From contig CAMWHH010000027.1 in NCBI GenBank assembly GCA_947174035.1, positions 1 through 7,615 on the forward strand: a DNA stretch of 7,615 nt, given 5' to 3'. The notes below the pieces were generated by a model, which was not told the DNA's origin, ran no database searches, and was given only the letters and a program-made list of their open reading frames with translations. The position numbers and the translations under genes were made by a program. The stretch comes from an uncultured Mycoplasma sp. (GTDB taxonomy: Bacteria; Bacillota_I; Bacilli_A; Mycoplasmatales; Mycoplasmoidaceae). The stretch's first letter is position 1. The number at the start of each line of letters is the position of its first letter. Positions 1 through 7,600 of the stretch are shown piece after piece.

Positions 1-52
1 ATTTTTAATATTATCACATTTTAATATTTATTAATACACATTTAAAAATAAA
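1..52 (+). promoter_or_regulatory. Leader upstream of dnaA: possible promoter and edge of oriC
   Basis: This short A/T-rich stretch precedes dnaA and is cut by the window edge. It holds two similar elements, CACATTTTAA at 15-24 and CACATTTAA at 37-45, whose starts are 22 bp apart, about two helical turns. The 9-mer TAATACACA at 32-40 differs from the E. coli DnaA box TTATCCACA at two positions. TATTAT at 9-14 could serve as a -10 element, but no -35 is visible and such hexamers are common by chance here. Mollicute origins usually lie beside dnaA, so part of oriC and an autoregulatory site are plausible. Both are inference, because only 52 bp are visible. Confidence 0.35.
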
Positions 53-1411
53 ATGGTTATTATGAACAAGTCACAAATAAAAAAAATTTATTCAGTTATA
101 AAAAAAGAAATTCAAAAAGAATTTGATAATGAAAATTTTTATACTAATTTTGTTCAAAATTCATCATTTTTTAAATTTGAAAACCAAAATGTTTTTTTAA
201 TTGTTGAAAATGAATTTATAAAAGAAGTTTTAAATAATGATTATAAACAAATCTTTGAAGAATATTTTTCAAGTAAAACAAACTCTAATTTAAATGTTTT
301 TTTTATTACTAAAGAAGAAAAAGATATAAAAAAAGAACTAGATTTAAACTCATCAAAAATTAAAAAGAGTAATATCACACTAAATAAAAATTTAACATTT
401 GACGATTATACTGTTGGAATTTTTAACAAAGATGCATATAAAGCTGCAAATTTTATTTTTGAAGGAAATAACAGTTGAAAAACACTTTTAATATATGCAA
501 ATACAGGTTTAGGTAAAACTCATTTTTTACATGCAATTGGTAATAAATATGAAAGTTTATTTCCAGAAAAGAATATTTTATATATTCAAACTGAAGACTT
601 TTTAGAAAAAATTTATCGTTCAATTTCTGAGGGTGGAACAAAAATAGAAGAATTCAAAAATAGTTTTAATGATGTTGACCTTTTGTTAATTGATGATATT
701 CAATTTTTAAATAATAAAGAAAAGCTAAATGAAATCTTTTTTAATATTTTCAACAAACTAAATTCAAACAATAAATTAATTATAATGACATCTGATAAAT
801 TACCTAGTAGTTTAAAAATTGATGACAGAATGATTTCAAGATTTAATTCTGGTTTAAACATAAAAATTAATAAACCTGATGTGGACTCAATTAAAAAAAT
901 AGTTATTAACAAAATTAAAAAAAGTAACATAAAAAATACTTTTTCACTACCAGCCATTGAATACATTGCTTTTAGATTTAATAATGACATTAGATCACTT
1001 GAAGGAATTTTAAATAAAATATATTTCTTTTTATTAGGAAATATAAATGGAAATGAAATAATAAATGAAAAAAAAATAAAAGAAATTATAGATTTAGATA
1101 GTGAAAATAGTATTACAGATTTTACAAAGCAAATAAATCCAGAAATAGTAATTGAAACTGTTTGTTTATCATATGGAGTAAATAAGTCTGCTGTAACTTC
1201 AAAAAAAAGAAATAAAGAATTTTCATTTGTAAGAAAAGTTTGTATGTATATATTAAGAGAAAAACTAAATCTTTCATACAACGAAATTGGATCATTTTTT
1301 TCGAATAGAAATCATGCTACTGTAATAGAGTCAATTAGAGATATTGAAGAGAGAAAAAACAAAGATAAAGATCTTTCGGTTTTTTTAGAAAATATATCTA
1401 ATAAATTTTAG
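53..1411 (+). CDS. dnaA: Chromosomal replication initiator protein DnaA
   Basis: DnaA is the AAA+ ATPase that binds boxes at oriC, melts the duplex and helps load the helicase. The product is 452 aa with TGA (476-478) read as Trp142. Residues about 10-75 match the helical N-terminal domain I, followed by a Lys-rich linker. The AAA+ core begins at LTFDDY (114-119). Walker A is ANTGLGKT (149-156), with Ala as its first residue, which the P-loop pattern allows. Walker B is LLIDD (211-215), ISRF (261-264) corresponds to box VII with Arg263, and sensor II is IRSLEG (313-318) with Arg314. Domain IV ends in the signature helix-turn-helix IGSFFSNRNHATV (412-424). Length is usual for the family. An in-frame TAA at 32-34 limits the start to ATG 53 or ATG 62; neither has a Shine-Dalgarno sequence, so 62 (MNKSQ) is equally possible. 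The recognition helix departs from the usual GRDHTTV. Identity is certain; the exact start is not. Confidence 0.97.
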
Positions 1412-1521
1412 TTTCCAACATTCCAACAATTTAAACAACCATAATAAAAATAAATAAAATAAATTTATTAATATATAAATATTTAAAATAAAATAACTTT
1501 AAATTATTTGTTTGGTTTTTT
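1412..1521. other. dnaA-dnaN intergenic region, candidate origin/unwinding segment
   Basis: This 110-bp gap begins with a tandem repeat (1413-1428) and then has an uninterrupted A/T-only run of 56 bp (1441-1496) rich in ATAA-type steps. In many low-GC bacteria the dnaA-dnaN spacer carries DnaA boxes and a duplex-unwinding element, and this layout of a short repeat beside pure A/T fits that. No good match to TTATCCACA is present on either strand. CATAAT (1440-1445) and TATAAA (1474-1479) are possible -10 elements for dnaN, without a visible -35. No GC-stemmed terminator follows dnaA, so read-through into dnaN is likely. The origin assignment is inference. Confidence 0.4.
1413..1428 (+). repeat. 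Tandem 8-bp direct repeat TTCCAACA x2
   Basis: Two exact head-to-tail copies of TTCCAACA start two bases after the dnaA stop codon. On the other strand each unit reads TGTTGGAA, which only loosely resembles a DnaA box (TGTGGATAA). The repeat itself is seen directly; a role as initiator binding sites is speculative. Confidence 0.6.
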
Positions 1522-2640
1522 ATGAAAATTATTGTTAATAAAAAAAAGATATTTGAATCTGTTAAAATTTGTAATTCTATTTCTGATAATTTAAATTCAT
1601 CACCTAATTTTTTGGGTACATTAATTGAAGTTGAAAATTCTAAACTTAAATTTACGTCTTCTAATGGTTTAATTTCTATCAAATCTATTATTGAAAAAGA
1701 TGAATCTTTAAACATTATAAGTAATGGAAAAGTTTTAGTAAAAACTAAAACTCTGTTTAATGTTTTATCAAAATTAAAAAACGAAATGATTAATTTAGAA
1801 AGAATAGATAATTCAGTTTTAAAGATAAAAACAGACTATTTTGATTCTAATATTAATATTTTAGATGAGGAAAAATACCCTAATATAAATTTTGATTTTA
1901 GTGGATGAACTGAAATTGATATTCCTGCTATTGTATTTAAAAAAACCATTACAAAAATAAAACACGCAGCTAATTTAAATAAAGAAAAAATTAATATAAT
2001 GAGTGGAGTTTGTTTCATTTCTAACAAAGAAAACAAAACATTAGAAGTTGTTGCTACTGACAGTTACAAATTAGCGTTTTATAAATTTGAAAGCAATTTA
2101 GAAAATTTTAAATTTGTAATTGGAATAGACTTAATTGATCTTTTTGGTGAAATTCTTGAGCATGACAAAAATGTAAAAATTTATATTTCTGATAATAACG
2201 TTATTTTTAAAATTAAAGATTTTTTAATTGCTTCAAAAACAATTGAAGGTGAATTTCCAAACATTTCTAGAATACTTTCACTACCAAAAACAAAAAAAGC
2301 TATCATTTCTAAAAAAACTTTATTAGATGCTCTTGAAAGAGGACTGGTTTTTTCACCAATGGATAAAAAAGCCGCAGCAAAATTGATTTTTAATCCAGAA
2401 AAAATTGAAATTTCTTTTAATAGTTCAGAATTAGGGAACTCAAAAGAAGAAATTGTTTGTAAAAGTAATGTTTCAAATCCAACTGAAATTCTTTTAAATG
2501 CTACTTTTTTAATTTCATTACTAAAAGTTTTTGACAATGATGAAATTTATTTTGAATTTGAAGATGGTTTAAAACCTGTAACTTTAAGAGATAAAAAAGA
2601 AGAAAATTTTATGCAAATTTTGATACCTATAAGAAATTAA
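1522..2640 (+). CDS. dnaN: DNA polymerase III beta subunit (sliding clamp)
   Basis: DnaN forms the dimeric ring that encircles DNA and tethers the replicative polymerase and repair enzymes. The product is 372 aa, typical for the family (about 365-380), with three similar domains expected at roughly 1-120, 130-250 and 250-372. TGA at 1906-1908 is Trp129 (FSGWTEIDIP), around the domain I/II junction. The second domain carries ATDSYKLA (178-185), the counterpart of the conserved TDSHRLA segment. The C-terminus MQILIPIRN matches the usual ending that lines the partner-binding cleft. The start MKIIVNKKKIFE aligns with the normal clamp N-terminus, so ATG 1522 is favoured although the bases before it are T-rich with no Shine-Dalgarno sequence. 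It follows dnaA by 110 bp on the same strand, the standard order. With the standard code it would look split in two. Confidence 0.96.
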
Positions 2641-2785
2641 AAAAACTAAAAAAAGATTTTTTTAAAAAATAGATGTTTTTGTCATTTTTTTGTTTAAAGT
2701 GCAAAATAAAGTATTAAAAATTTGATTTTTAGGCATGTTATATATTTTAAATATTTAATTTTTTATATTTTTTAATATTAAAATA

Positions 2786-2791
2786 TATAAT
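2786..2791 (+). promoter_or_regulatory. Candidate -10 box (TATAAT) for the yaaA-gyrB-gyrA unit
   Basis: A perfect TATAAT lies 36 bp before the yaaA ATG, which would put transcription start near 2797-2799 and give a leader of about 30 nt. There is no -35 resembling TTGACA at 16-18 bp upstream, which is common in mollicutes. A perfect hexamer is not rare in a 66-bp A/T-only run, so position relative to the gene is the main support. Confidence 0.4.
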
Positions 2792-2804
2792 TTTATATAT
2801 TATG

Positions 2805-2823
2805 TTCTTTCATTTTGAAAGGA
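2805..2823 (+). promoter_or_regulatory. Hairpin overlapping the yaaA Shine-Dalgarno sequence
   Basis: TTCTTTCA (2805-2812) can pair with TGAAAGGA (2816-2823) around a TTT loop: eight pairs including one G-U. The 3' arm contains the ribosome binding site AAAGGA (2818-2823), four bases before ATG 2828. The pairing is directly visible. That it limits translation of yaaA, and through it gyrB, is inference. Confidence 0.4.
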
Positions 2824-2827
2824 AAAA

Positions 2828-3055
2828 ATGATAAAAATATTTATTAAAACACCTTACATAAAATTATCTCAATTTTTAAAATTCAGTGGAATTATAGAAA
2901 ATGGATCAGAATCTAAAAAATTTTTAGAAATAAGTAATGTAATGGTTGATGGAATACCTGAAAAAAGAAGAAACAGAAAATTATATGATGGTTCAAAAAT
3001 TTCAGTAAATAACAATAATTATTTGATTATTAAGGAGAATGGTGCCAATGAATAA
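2828..3055 (+). CDS. yaaA: Small S4-domain RNA-binding protein, YaaA/RlbA family
   Basis: The product is a 75-aa basic protein made almost entirely of one S4 fold (about residues 11-60). [13 protein letters not shown] (11-23), the VDG turn (40-42) and RRNRKLYDG (47-55) match B. subtilis YaaA (71 aa), which sits at the same place after dnaN. The family binds structured RNA and has been linked to ribosome association or large-subunit maturation; the exact role in mollicutes is not known to me. AAAGGA (2818-2823) precedes the ATG with close spacing, and a hairpin covers it. The last 8 bp overlap the gyrB start, and the gyrB ribosome binding site lies inside this gene, so the two are probably translationally coupled. 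In B. subtilis recF and yaaB lie between yaaA and gyrB; both are absent here. Family assignment is firm, function moderate. Confidence 0.88.
   Translation: MIKIFIKTPYIKLSQFLKFSGIIENGSESKKFLEISNVMVDGIPEKRRNRKLYDGSKISVNNNNYLIIKENGANE
3032..3037 (+). promoter_or_regulatory. Strong Shine-Dalgarno sequence for gyrB inside yaaA
   Basis: AAGGAG lies ten bases upstream of ATG 3048, within the last codons of yaaA. It is the best Shine-Dalgarno match in the window and fixes the gyrB start. Confidence 0.85.
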
Positions 3056-5003
3056 AGAAACAAAAACTAAAAAAAATACTTATTCAGCTTCAAATATTAA
3101 AATCCTTGAAGGATTAGAAGCAGTAAGAAAAAGACCAGGAATGTATATTGGTTCAACTGATGTTAAAGGTTTACATCATATGGTTTGAGAAATTGTTGAT
3201 AACTCAATCGATGAAGCAATGACAGGAAATGCTACAGAAATTAGTGTAACAATTACTAAAAATGGATCTGTAAAAGTTCAAGATGATGGTAGAGGAATTC
3301 CAGTAGAAAAACATGCTAAAACAAAAAAATCAACAGTAGAAACAGTTTTAACTATTTTGCATGCTGGTGGAAAATTTGATAATGACTCATATAAGGTATC
3401 AGGTGGTTTGCATGGGGTAGGTGCATCAGTTGTTAATGCATTATCAAGTTGATTTAAGGTGTGAGTATATCGTGATAATAAAGAACATTTTATTGAATTT
3501 AAAGATGGTGGAAAACCAGTTAGTGAATTAAAAGTAACAAATGAAAAATCACCAATTAAAAAAGGAACACTTATTGAGTTTTACCCAGATTATGAAATCA
3601 TGGAAAAAGCTGAATTTGATTCATTAACTATTAAAAATAGACTTAAACAACTAGCATATCTTAATAAAGGAATTAAAATTAATTTCTTTGATGAAAGAAA
3701 TAATGATAAAGAATCTTTTTTATTTGCTGGTGGAATAAAACAATGAGTTGAAGAACTAAATAAAGAAAAAGAACCTATGGTTCAAACAATTGTTTATGAT
3801 GACAGAGAAGAAATAGTAAAAGCTGGAAATAATAAAGATAAATACAATATTAGAGTTGAAGTAGCTTTTCAATATAACAAAACATATAACAATTCAACTT
3901 TTACTTTTTGTAACAATATTAATACTACTGAAGGTGGTAGTCATGAAGAAGGTTTCAAATTTGCTATTCAAAAAGTAATTAACAAATTTGCTTTAGAAAA
4001 AAAATTATTAAAAGAAACAGATGAAAAAATATCTAAAGAAGATGTTATTGAAGGTTTAACTGCAATTGTTTCAGTAAAACACCCTAATCCACAATATGAA
4101 GGGCAAACAAAAAGAAAACTAGGAAATAGTGAAGTAAGACCATTCGTAAGTAGTGTAGTTGGAGAAATTTTTGAAAAATATTTGCTAGAAAATCCAGAAG
4201 ACGCTACATCTATTATTAAAAAATGTATGCTTGCAATGGAAGCAAGAAAAAAATCATTTGAAGCTAGGGAAGCAACAAGAAGAAAATCTCCATTTGAATC
4301 AAATTCACTTCCAGGTAAATTAGCAGATTGTTCAACAAAAGATAGTGAAATTTCAGAATTATACATAGTGGAAGGGGATTCAGCGGGTGGTAGTGCAAAA
4401 CTTGGAAGAGATAGAATATATCAAGCTATACTACCTTTAAAAGGAAAAATTCTTAATGTAGAAAAAGCAAAAAGTGAAAAGATTTTTGCAAATGATGAAA
4501 TTATTAATTTAATTACTGCAATTGGGGCAGGTGTAGGGCCAGAATTTAAAATTGATAAATTAAGATATAACAAAATTATATTAATGACAGATGCTGATGT
4601 AGATGGTTCTCATATTAGAATCTTACTTTTAACTTTCTTTTTCAGATATATGCAACCTTTATTAGAAAACGGTAATGTTTATATTGCTCAACCTCCATTA
4701 TTTAAATTTTCTGTTGGAAAATCATTTAAATATGCTTATGATCAAAAAACATTAGATGATTTTAAAAAAGAAAATAGTAAAGTAAAATATCAAATTCAAA
4801 GATATAAAGGGTTAGGTGAAATGAATCCTGATCAACTTTGAGAAACAACAATGGACCCAAAAAACAGATTGCTATTAAAAGTAACAATTGAAGATGCTTT
4901 AAGTGCTGATAAAACTTTTTCTCTTTTAATGGGTGATGAAGTAGCACCAAGAAAAGAATTCATTGAAAAAAATGCAAAATATGTAAAAAATTTAGACATT
5001 TAA
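3048..5003 (+). CDS. gyrB: DNA gyrase subunit B
   Basis: GyrB is the ATPase subunit of type IIA topoisomerase A2B2, which introduces negative supercoils. The product is 651 aa, the usual size for Gram-positives and mollicutes, without the extra TOPRIM insert of enterobacteria. Five TGA codons (3186, 3450, 3462, 3744, 4839) give Trp47, 135, 139, 233 and 598. The GHKL ATPase shows EIVDNS (48-53, catalytic Glu48, Mg-binding Asn52), DDGRGIP (79-85), GGLHGVG (119-125) and the QTK loop (353-355, Lys355). The TOPRIM domain shows EGDSAGG (442-448), [12 protein letters not shown] (463-474) and DADVD with Asp515, 517 and 519 for metal binding. [10 protein letters not shown] (584-593) and the C-terminal NLDI are typical of GyrB. 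It overlaps yaaA by 8 bp and is followed 19 bp later by gyrA. ParE is the alternative; gyrA next door and the NLDI ending favour GyrB. Confidence 0.97.
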
Positions 5004-5008
5004 AAATT

Positions 5009-5012
5009 AAGG
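5009..5012 (+). promoter_or_regulatory. Ribosome binding site for gyrA
   Basis: AAGG lies in the 19-bp gyrB-gyrA gap, ten bases before ATG 5023, the same spacing as at gyrB. The gap has no room for a terminator plus a promoter, so gyrA is presumably cotranscribed with gyrB. Confidence 0.7.
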
Positions 5013-5022
5013 TAATAAAAAT

Positions 5023-7539
5023 ATGTCATCAAATAATATAAACATCGAAAAAATTAAAGAAAATTTAAGTAAAACAAAAGTTACTAATCAATCAATTACA
5101 AAAGAAATTGAAAATTCTTTTATGGACTATGCAATGTCTGTAATTGTTGCAAGAGCAATTCCAGATGTAAGAGATGGATTTAAACCAGTTCATCGAAGGG
5201 TATTGTATGCAGCATATAATATGGGAATGACACATGATAAACCATACAAAAAATCTGCAAGACTTGTAGGGGAAATAATAGGGAAATTTCACCCACATGG
5301 TGATACTGCAGCATACGAAACAATGGTGAGAATGGCTCAAGATTTTTCAATGAGATATATGCTAATTGATGGACATGGGAATTTTGGTTCAATAGATGGA
5401 GATTCAGCAGCTGCAATGCGTTATACAGAAGCAAGATTGTCAAAAATTTCTTCTGAAATGCTTAAATATATTGAAAAAGATACAGTTGATTTTGTAGAAA
5501 ACTATGATGGAAGTGAAATGGAACCATCTGTTTTACCTGCACTATTTCCAAATATGTTAGCAAATGGGTCTTCAGGAATTGCTGTTGGGATGGCAACAAA
5601 TATTCCACCACATAATTTATCAGAAATTATTGATGCAGTTTTATTATTAGCAAAAAATAAAGATGCTTCTGTTAATGAAATAAAACAAGTTCTTAAAGGA
5701 CCTGATTTTCCAACAAAAGCAGAAATTGTTGGTACAAGTGGGATAAATAGTTATTTTGAAACTGGAAGAGGATCTGTAACAATAAGATCAAAAGCAGAAA
5801 TTATTCATAATAAGGATTCTAAATCACAAATTATTATTAAAGAAATTCCTTATATGATTAATAAAAGTAATTTAATAGATAAAATTGTTGAATTAGTTAA
5901 AACAAACACAATTGAAGGAATAGCAGATTTAAGAGATGAATCATCAAGAGAAGGAATTAGAATTGTTATTGAAACAAAAAAAGATGTAGTTCCAGAAGTT
6001 TTATTAAATAAACTTTTTAAAATGACACCACTACAATCAAATTTTAGTGTTAACATGCTTGCTTTAGTTGATGGTGAACCAAAATTATTAAATATTAAAG
6101 AAGTTTTACAAGAATATTTAAAACACCAAATTAAAGTATTAGTTAGAAAAACTAAATTTGATCTTAAAAAAGCAGAAGAAAGAGCACACATTTTAGAAGG
6201 TTTGTTTATTGCTGTTTCAAATATTGATGCAGTTATTAAAATTATAAGAAATTCTAAAGATAATGAAGATGCTGAAAAACAATTAATATCAAAATTTAAA
6301 TTATCAAAAATTCAAGCAAAAGCAATTTTAGATATGAGATTAAGAAATCTTTCTAATTTAGAAAGAATTAAAATTGAAGAAGAATTAAAAGAAATGAAAG
6401 CTTTAATCACTGAATTAACAAGTATATTAAAGTCAAACGATAAGCAAATTGAGATTATTTCAAATGAATTATTAAATTTAAAAAAAGTTTATGGTGATGA
6501 AAGAAAAACAGAAATTTTATATGGTGTTTCTGCATCAATTGATGATGAAGATTTAATACCAGTTGAAAATGTTGTAATTAGTAGATCATCAAACAACTAT
6601 TTAAAAAGAATTTCAATTGAAGCATATAAACTACAACATAGAGGTGGAGTAGGTGTTAAAGGTGTTAGTACTTATAGTGATGATGAAGTAGATGACATTA
6701 TAACAACCACTACTCATACAGATTTATTGTTTTTTACAGATTTTGGTAAAGTTTATCGAATTAGAGCACATGAAGTACCACCTGGATCAAGACAAGCTAA
6801 AGGGATTCCAGCATTAAACTTAATTAATATTGAAAAAAATGAAAAAATATTAGTTATGTTACCAGTTGATGATTATTCTAAAGGTTTTTTGTTTTTAGCA
6901 ACTGTTAAGGGAATTGTAAAAAGAACAAGTTTATCAGAATACAATTCAATAAAATCAAATGGGAAAAGAGCAATCACTTTAAGAGAAGGTGACCAACTTT
7001 TATCAGCATTTTTAACTAGAGGAAAAGACGAAATTTATTTAGGTGCATCAAACGGTTTATTAGCTAGATTTAATGAACAAGATGTGAGAGTAATGGGAAG
7101 AACTGCATCTGGTGTAAAAGGGATAAATATTGAAGTGAAAGCAGTAGGAAGAGCAAAGAAAAAAGTGGACACTACAATAAATGTTGTGGGCGCTTCTTCT
7201 TCACAAAGTGGTGATTTAATTCTTTCTATTGGTGAAAAAGGATTAGGAAAATTATCTGAAGCAGAAAATTACCGTTTAACTAGAAGAGGTTCTAAGGGTG
7301 TAGTTACTTTAAAACAAAATGAAAAAACAGGAAAATTAATTTTTTCTTCAGCTGTTAGAGGGGATGAAGAAATATTAATTGTTACAAGTTCTGGAAAAAT
7401 AATTAGATTATCATTACAAAAATTAAGAGTTATTGGTAGATCAACATCTGGTGTAACATTAGTTAAACTACAACCAAAAGAAAAAATTATTTCAGCAGCT
7501 TTATTTAAAAACGATAATAAAGATGATGAAATGGAATAA
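5023..7539 (+). CDS. gyrA: DNA gyrase subunit A
   Basis: GyrA is the DNA-cleaving and DNA-wrapping subunit of gyrase. The product is 838 aa and contains no tryptophan, so it is open under either genetic code. The N-terminus is about 12 residues longer than in E. coli. The winged-helix core carries HPHGD (90-94) and the catalytic Tyr134 in [10 protein letters not shown] (130-139). The quinolone-resistance positions equivalent to E. coli Ser83 and Asp87 are Thr95 and Glu99. IPYMINK (275-281) matches the isoleucine region that bends DNA. Charged helices at about 370-490 form the coiled-coil gate. The C-terminal beta-pinwheel runs from about 510 to 825. Its GyrA box reads QHRGGVG (538-544), where the usual form is Q(R/K)RGG(R/K)G; the protein ends in an acidic tail. 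The neighbouring gyrB and the recognisable box favour GyrA over ParC. An intrinsic terminator follows 24 bp after the stop. Confidence 0.97.
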   Translation: MSSNNINIEKIKENLSKTKVTNQSITKEIENSFMDYAMSVIVARAIPDVRDGFKPVHRRVLYAAYNMGMTHDKPYKKSARLVGEIIGKFHPHGDTAAYETMVRMAQDFSMRYMLIDGHGNFGSIDGDSAAAMRYTEARLSKISSEMLKYIEKDTVDFVENYDGSEMEPSVLPALFPNMLANGSSGIAVGMATNIPPHNLSEIIDAVLLLAKNKDASVNEIKQVLKGPDFPTKAEIVGTSGINSYFETGRGSVTIRSKAEIIHNKDSKSQIIIKEIPYMINKSNLIDKIVELVKTNTIEGIADLRDESSREGIRIVIETKKDVVPEVLLNKLFKMTPLQSNFSVNMLALVDGEPKLLNIKEVLQEYLKHQIKVLVRKTKFDLKKAEERAHILEGLFIAVSNIDAVIKIIRNSKDNEDAEKQLISKFKLSKIQAKAILDMRLRNLSNLERIKIEEELKEMKALITELTSILKSNDKQIEIISNELLNLKKVYGDERKTEILYGVSASIDDEDLIPVENVVISRSSNNYLKRISIEAYKLQHRGGVGVKGVSTYSDDEVDDIITTTTHTDLLFFTDFGKVYRIRAHEVPPGSRQAKGIPALNLINIEKNEKILVMLPVDDYSKGFLFLATVKGIVKRTSLSEYNSIKSNGKRAITLREGDQLLSAFLTRGKDEIYLGASNGLLARFNEQDVRVMGRTASGVKGINIEVKAVGRAKKKVDTTINVVGASSSQSGDLILSIGEKGLGKLSEAENYRLTRRGSKGVVTLKQNEKTGKLIFSSAVRGDEEILIVTSSGKIIRLSLQKLRVIGRSTSGVTLVKLQPKEKIISAALFKNDNKDDEME

Positions 7540-7563
7540 AAACACAATAAATATATAAAAATT

Positions 7564-7600
7564 AATATCCATAATTAGAAATAAATTATGGATATTTTTT
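7564..7600 (+). terminator. Rho-independent terminator after gyrA
   Basis: AATATCCATAATT (7564-7576) and AATTATGGATATT (7584-7596) form a perfect 13-bp stem with a 7-nt loop, running straight into six T residues (7595-7600). It lies 24 bp past the gyrA stop and should end the yaaA-gyrB-gyrA transcript. The remaining bases to 7615 show nothing recognisable. Confidence 0.9.

Larger units (their letters stand above)
2641..2827. other. dnaN-yaaA intergenic region with long A/T-only tract
   Basis: This 187-bp gap contains no credible gene. Just after dnaN, AAAAAC (2641-2646) can pair imperfectly with GTTTTT (2675-2680) before a T7 run (2685-2691). This would be a weak terminator at best, since the stem is nearly all A-T. 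A further run, 2738-2803, is 66 bp of only A and T. Within it AATATATAA (2782-2790) and TTATATATT (2793-2801) form an inverted repeat around TT. The end holds the promoter box and hairpin listed separately. The A/T tract could be an unwinding element or simply promoter-flanking composition. I see no DnaA box matching the consensus here. Confidence 0.45.

Noticed and set aside
476..478. In-frame TGA suggesting that dnaA, and likewise dnaN and gyrB, are pseudogenes or split genes
   Set aside because: The frame continues unbroken with all conserved motifs on both sides, and the same pattern occurs in three essential genes. TGA as Trp explains all cases.
700..1281. A 193-codon open frame on the minus strand inside dnaA
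   Set aside because: It lies wholly opposite the conserved AAA+ and domain IV coding sequence, is a low-complexity Phe/Ile/Leu/Ser string as expected from reversed A/T-rich codons, and has no credible ribosome binding site.
2648..2667. A-run/T-run after dnaN as an intrinsic terminator
   Set aside because: The stem would be almost entirely A-T with little or no loop, and such runs are expected by composition here. It is recorded only as a weak possibility in the spacer.
3968..4366. Minus-strand open frame inside gyrB (132 codons), with similar ones at 2181-2537, 5850-6191 and 7269-7547
   Set aside because: Each is an antisense shadow of a well-conserved gene and matches no family I recognise.
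7567..7593. TATCCATAA/TTATGGATA as a DnaA box after gyrA
   Set aside because: It matches TTATCCACA only partly, and both copies are the arms of a perfect terminator stem followed by a T-run, which explains them fully.
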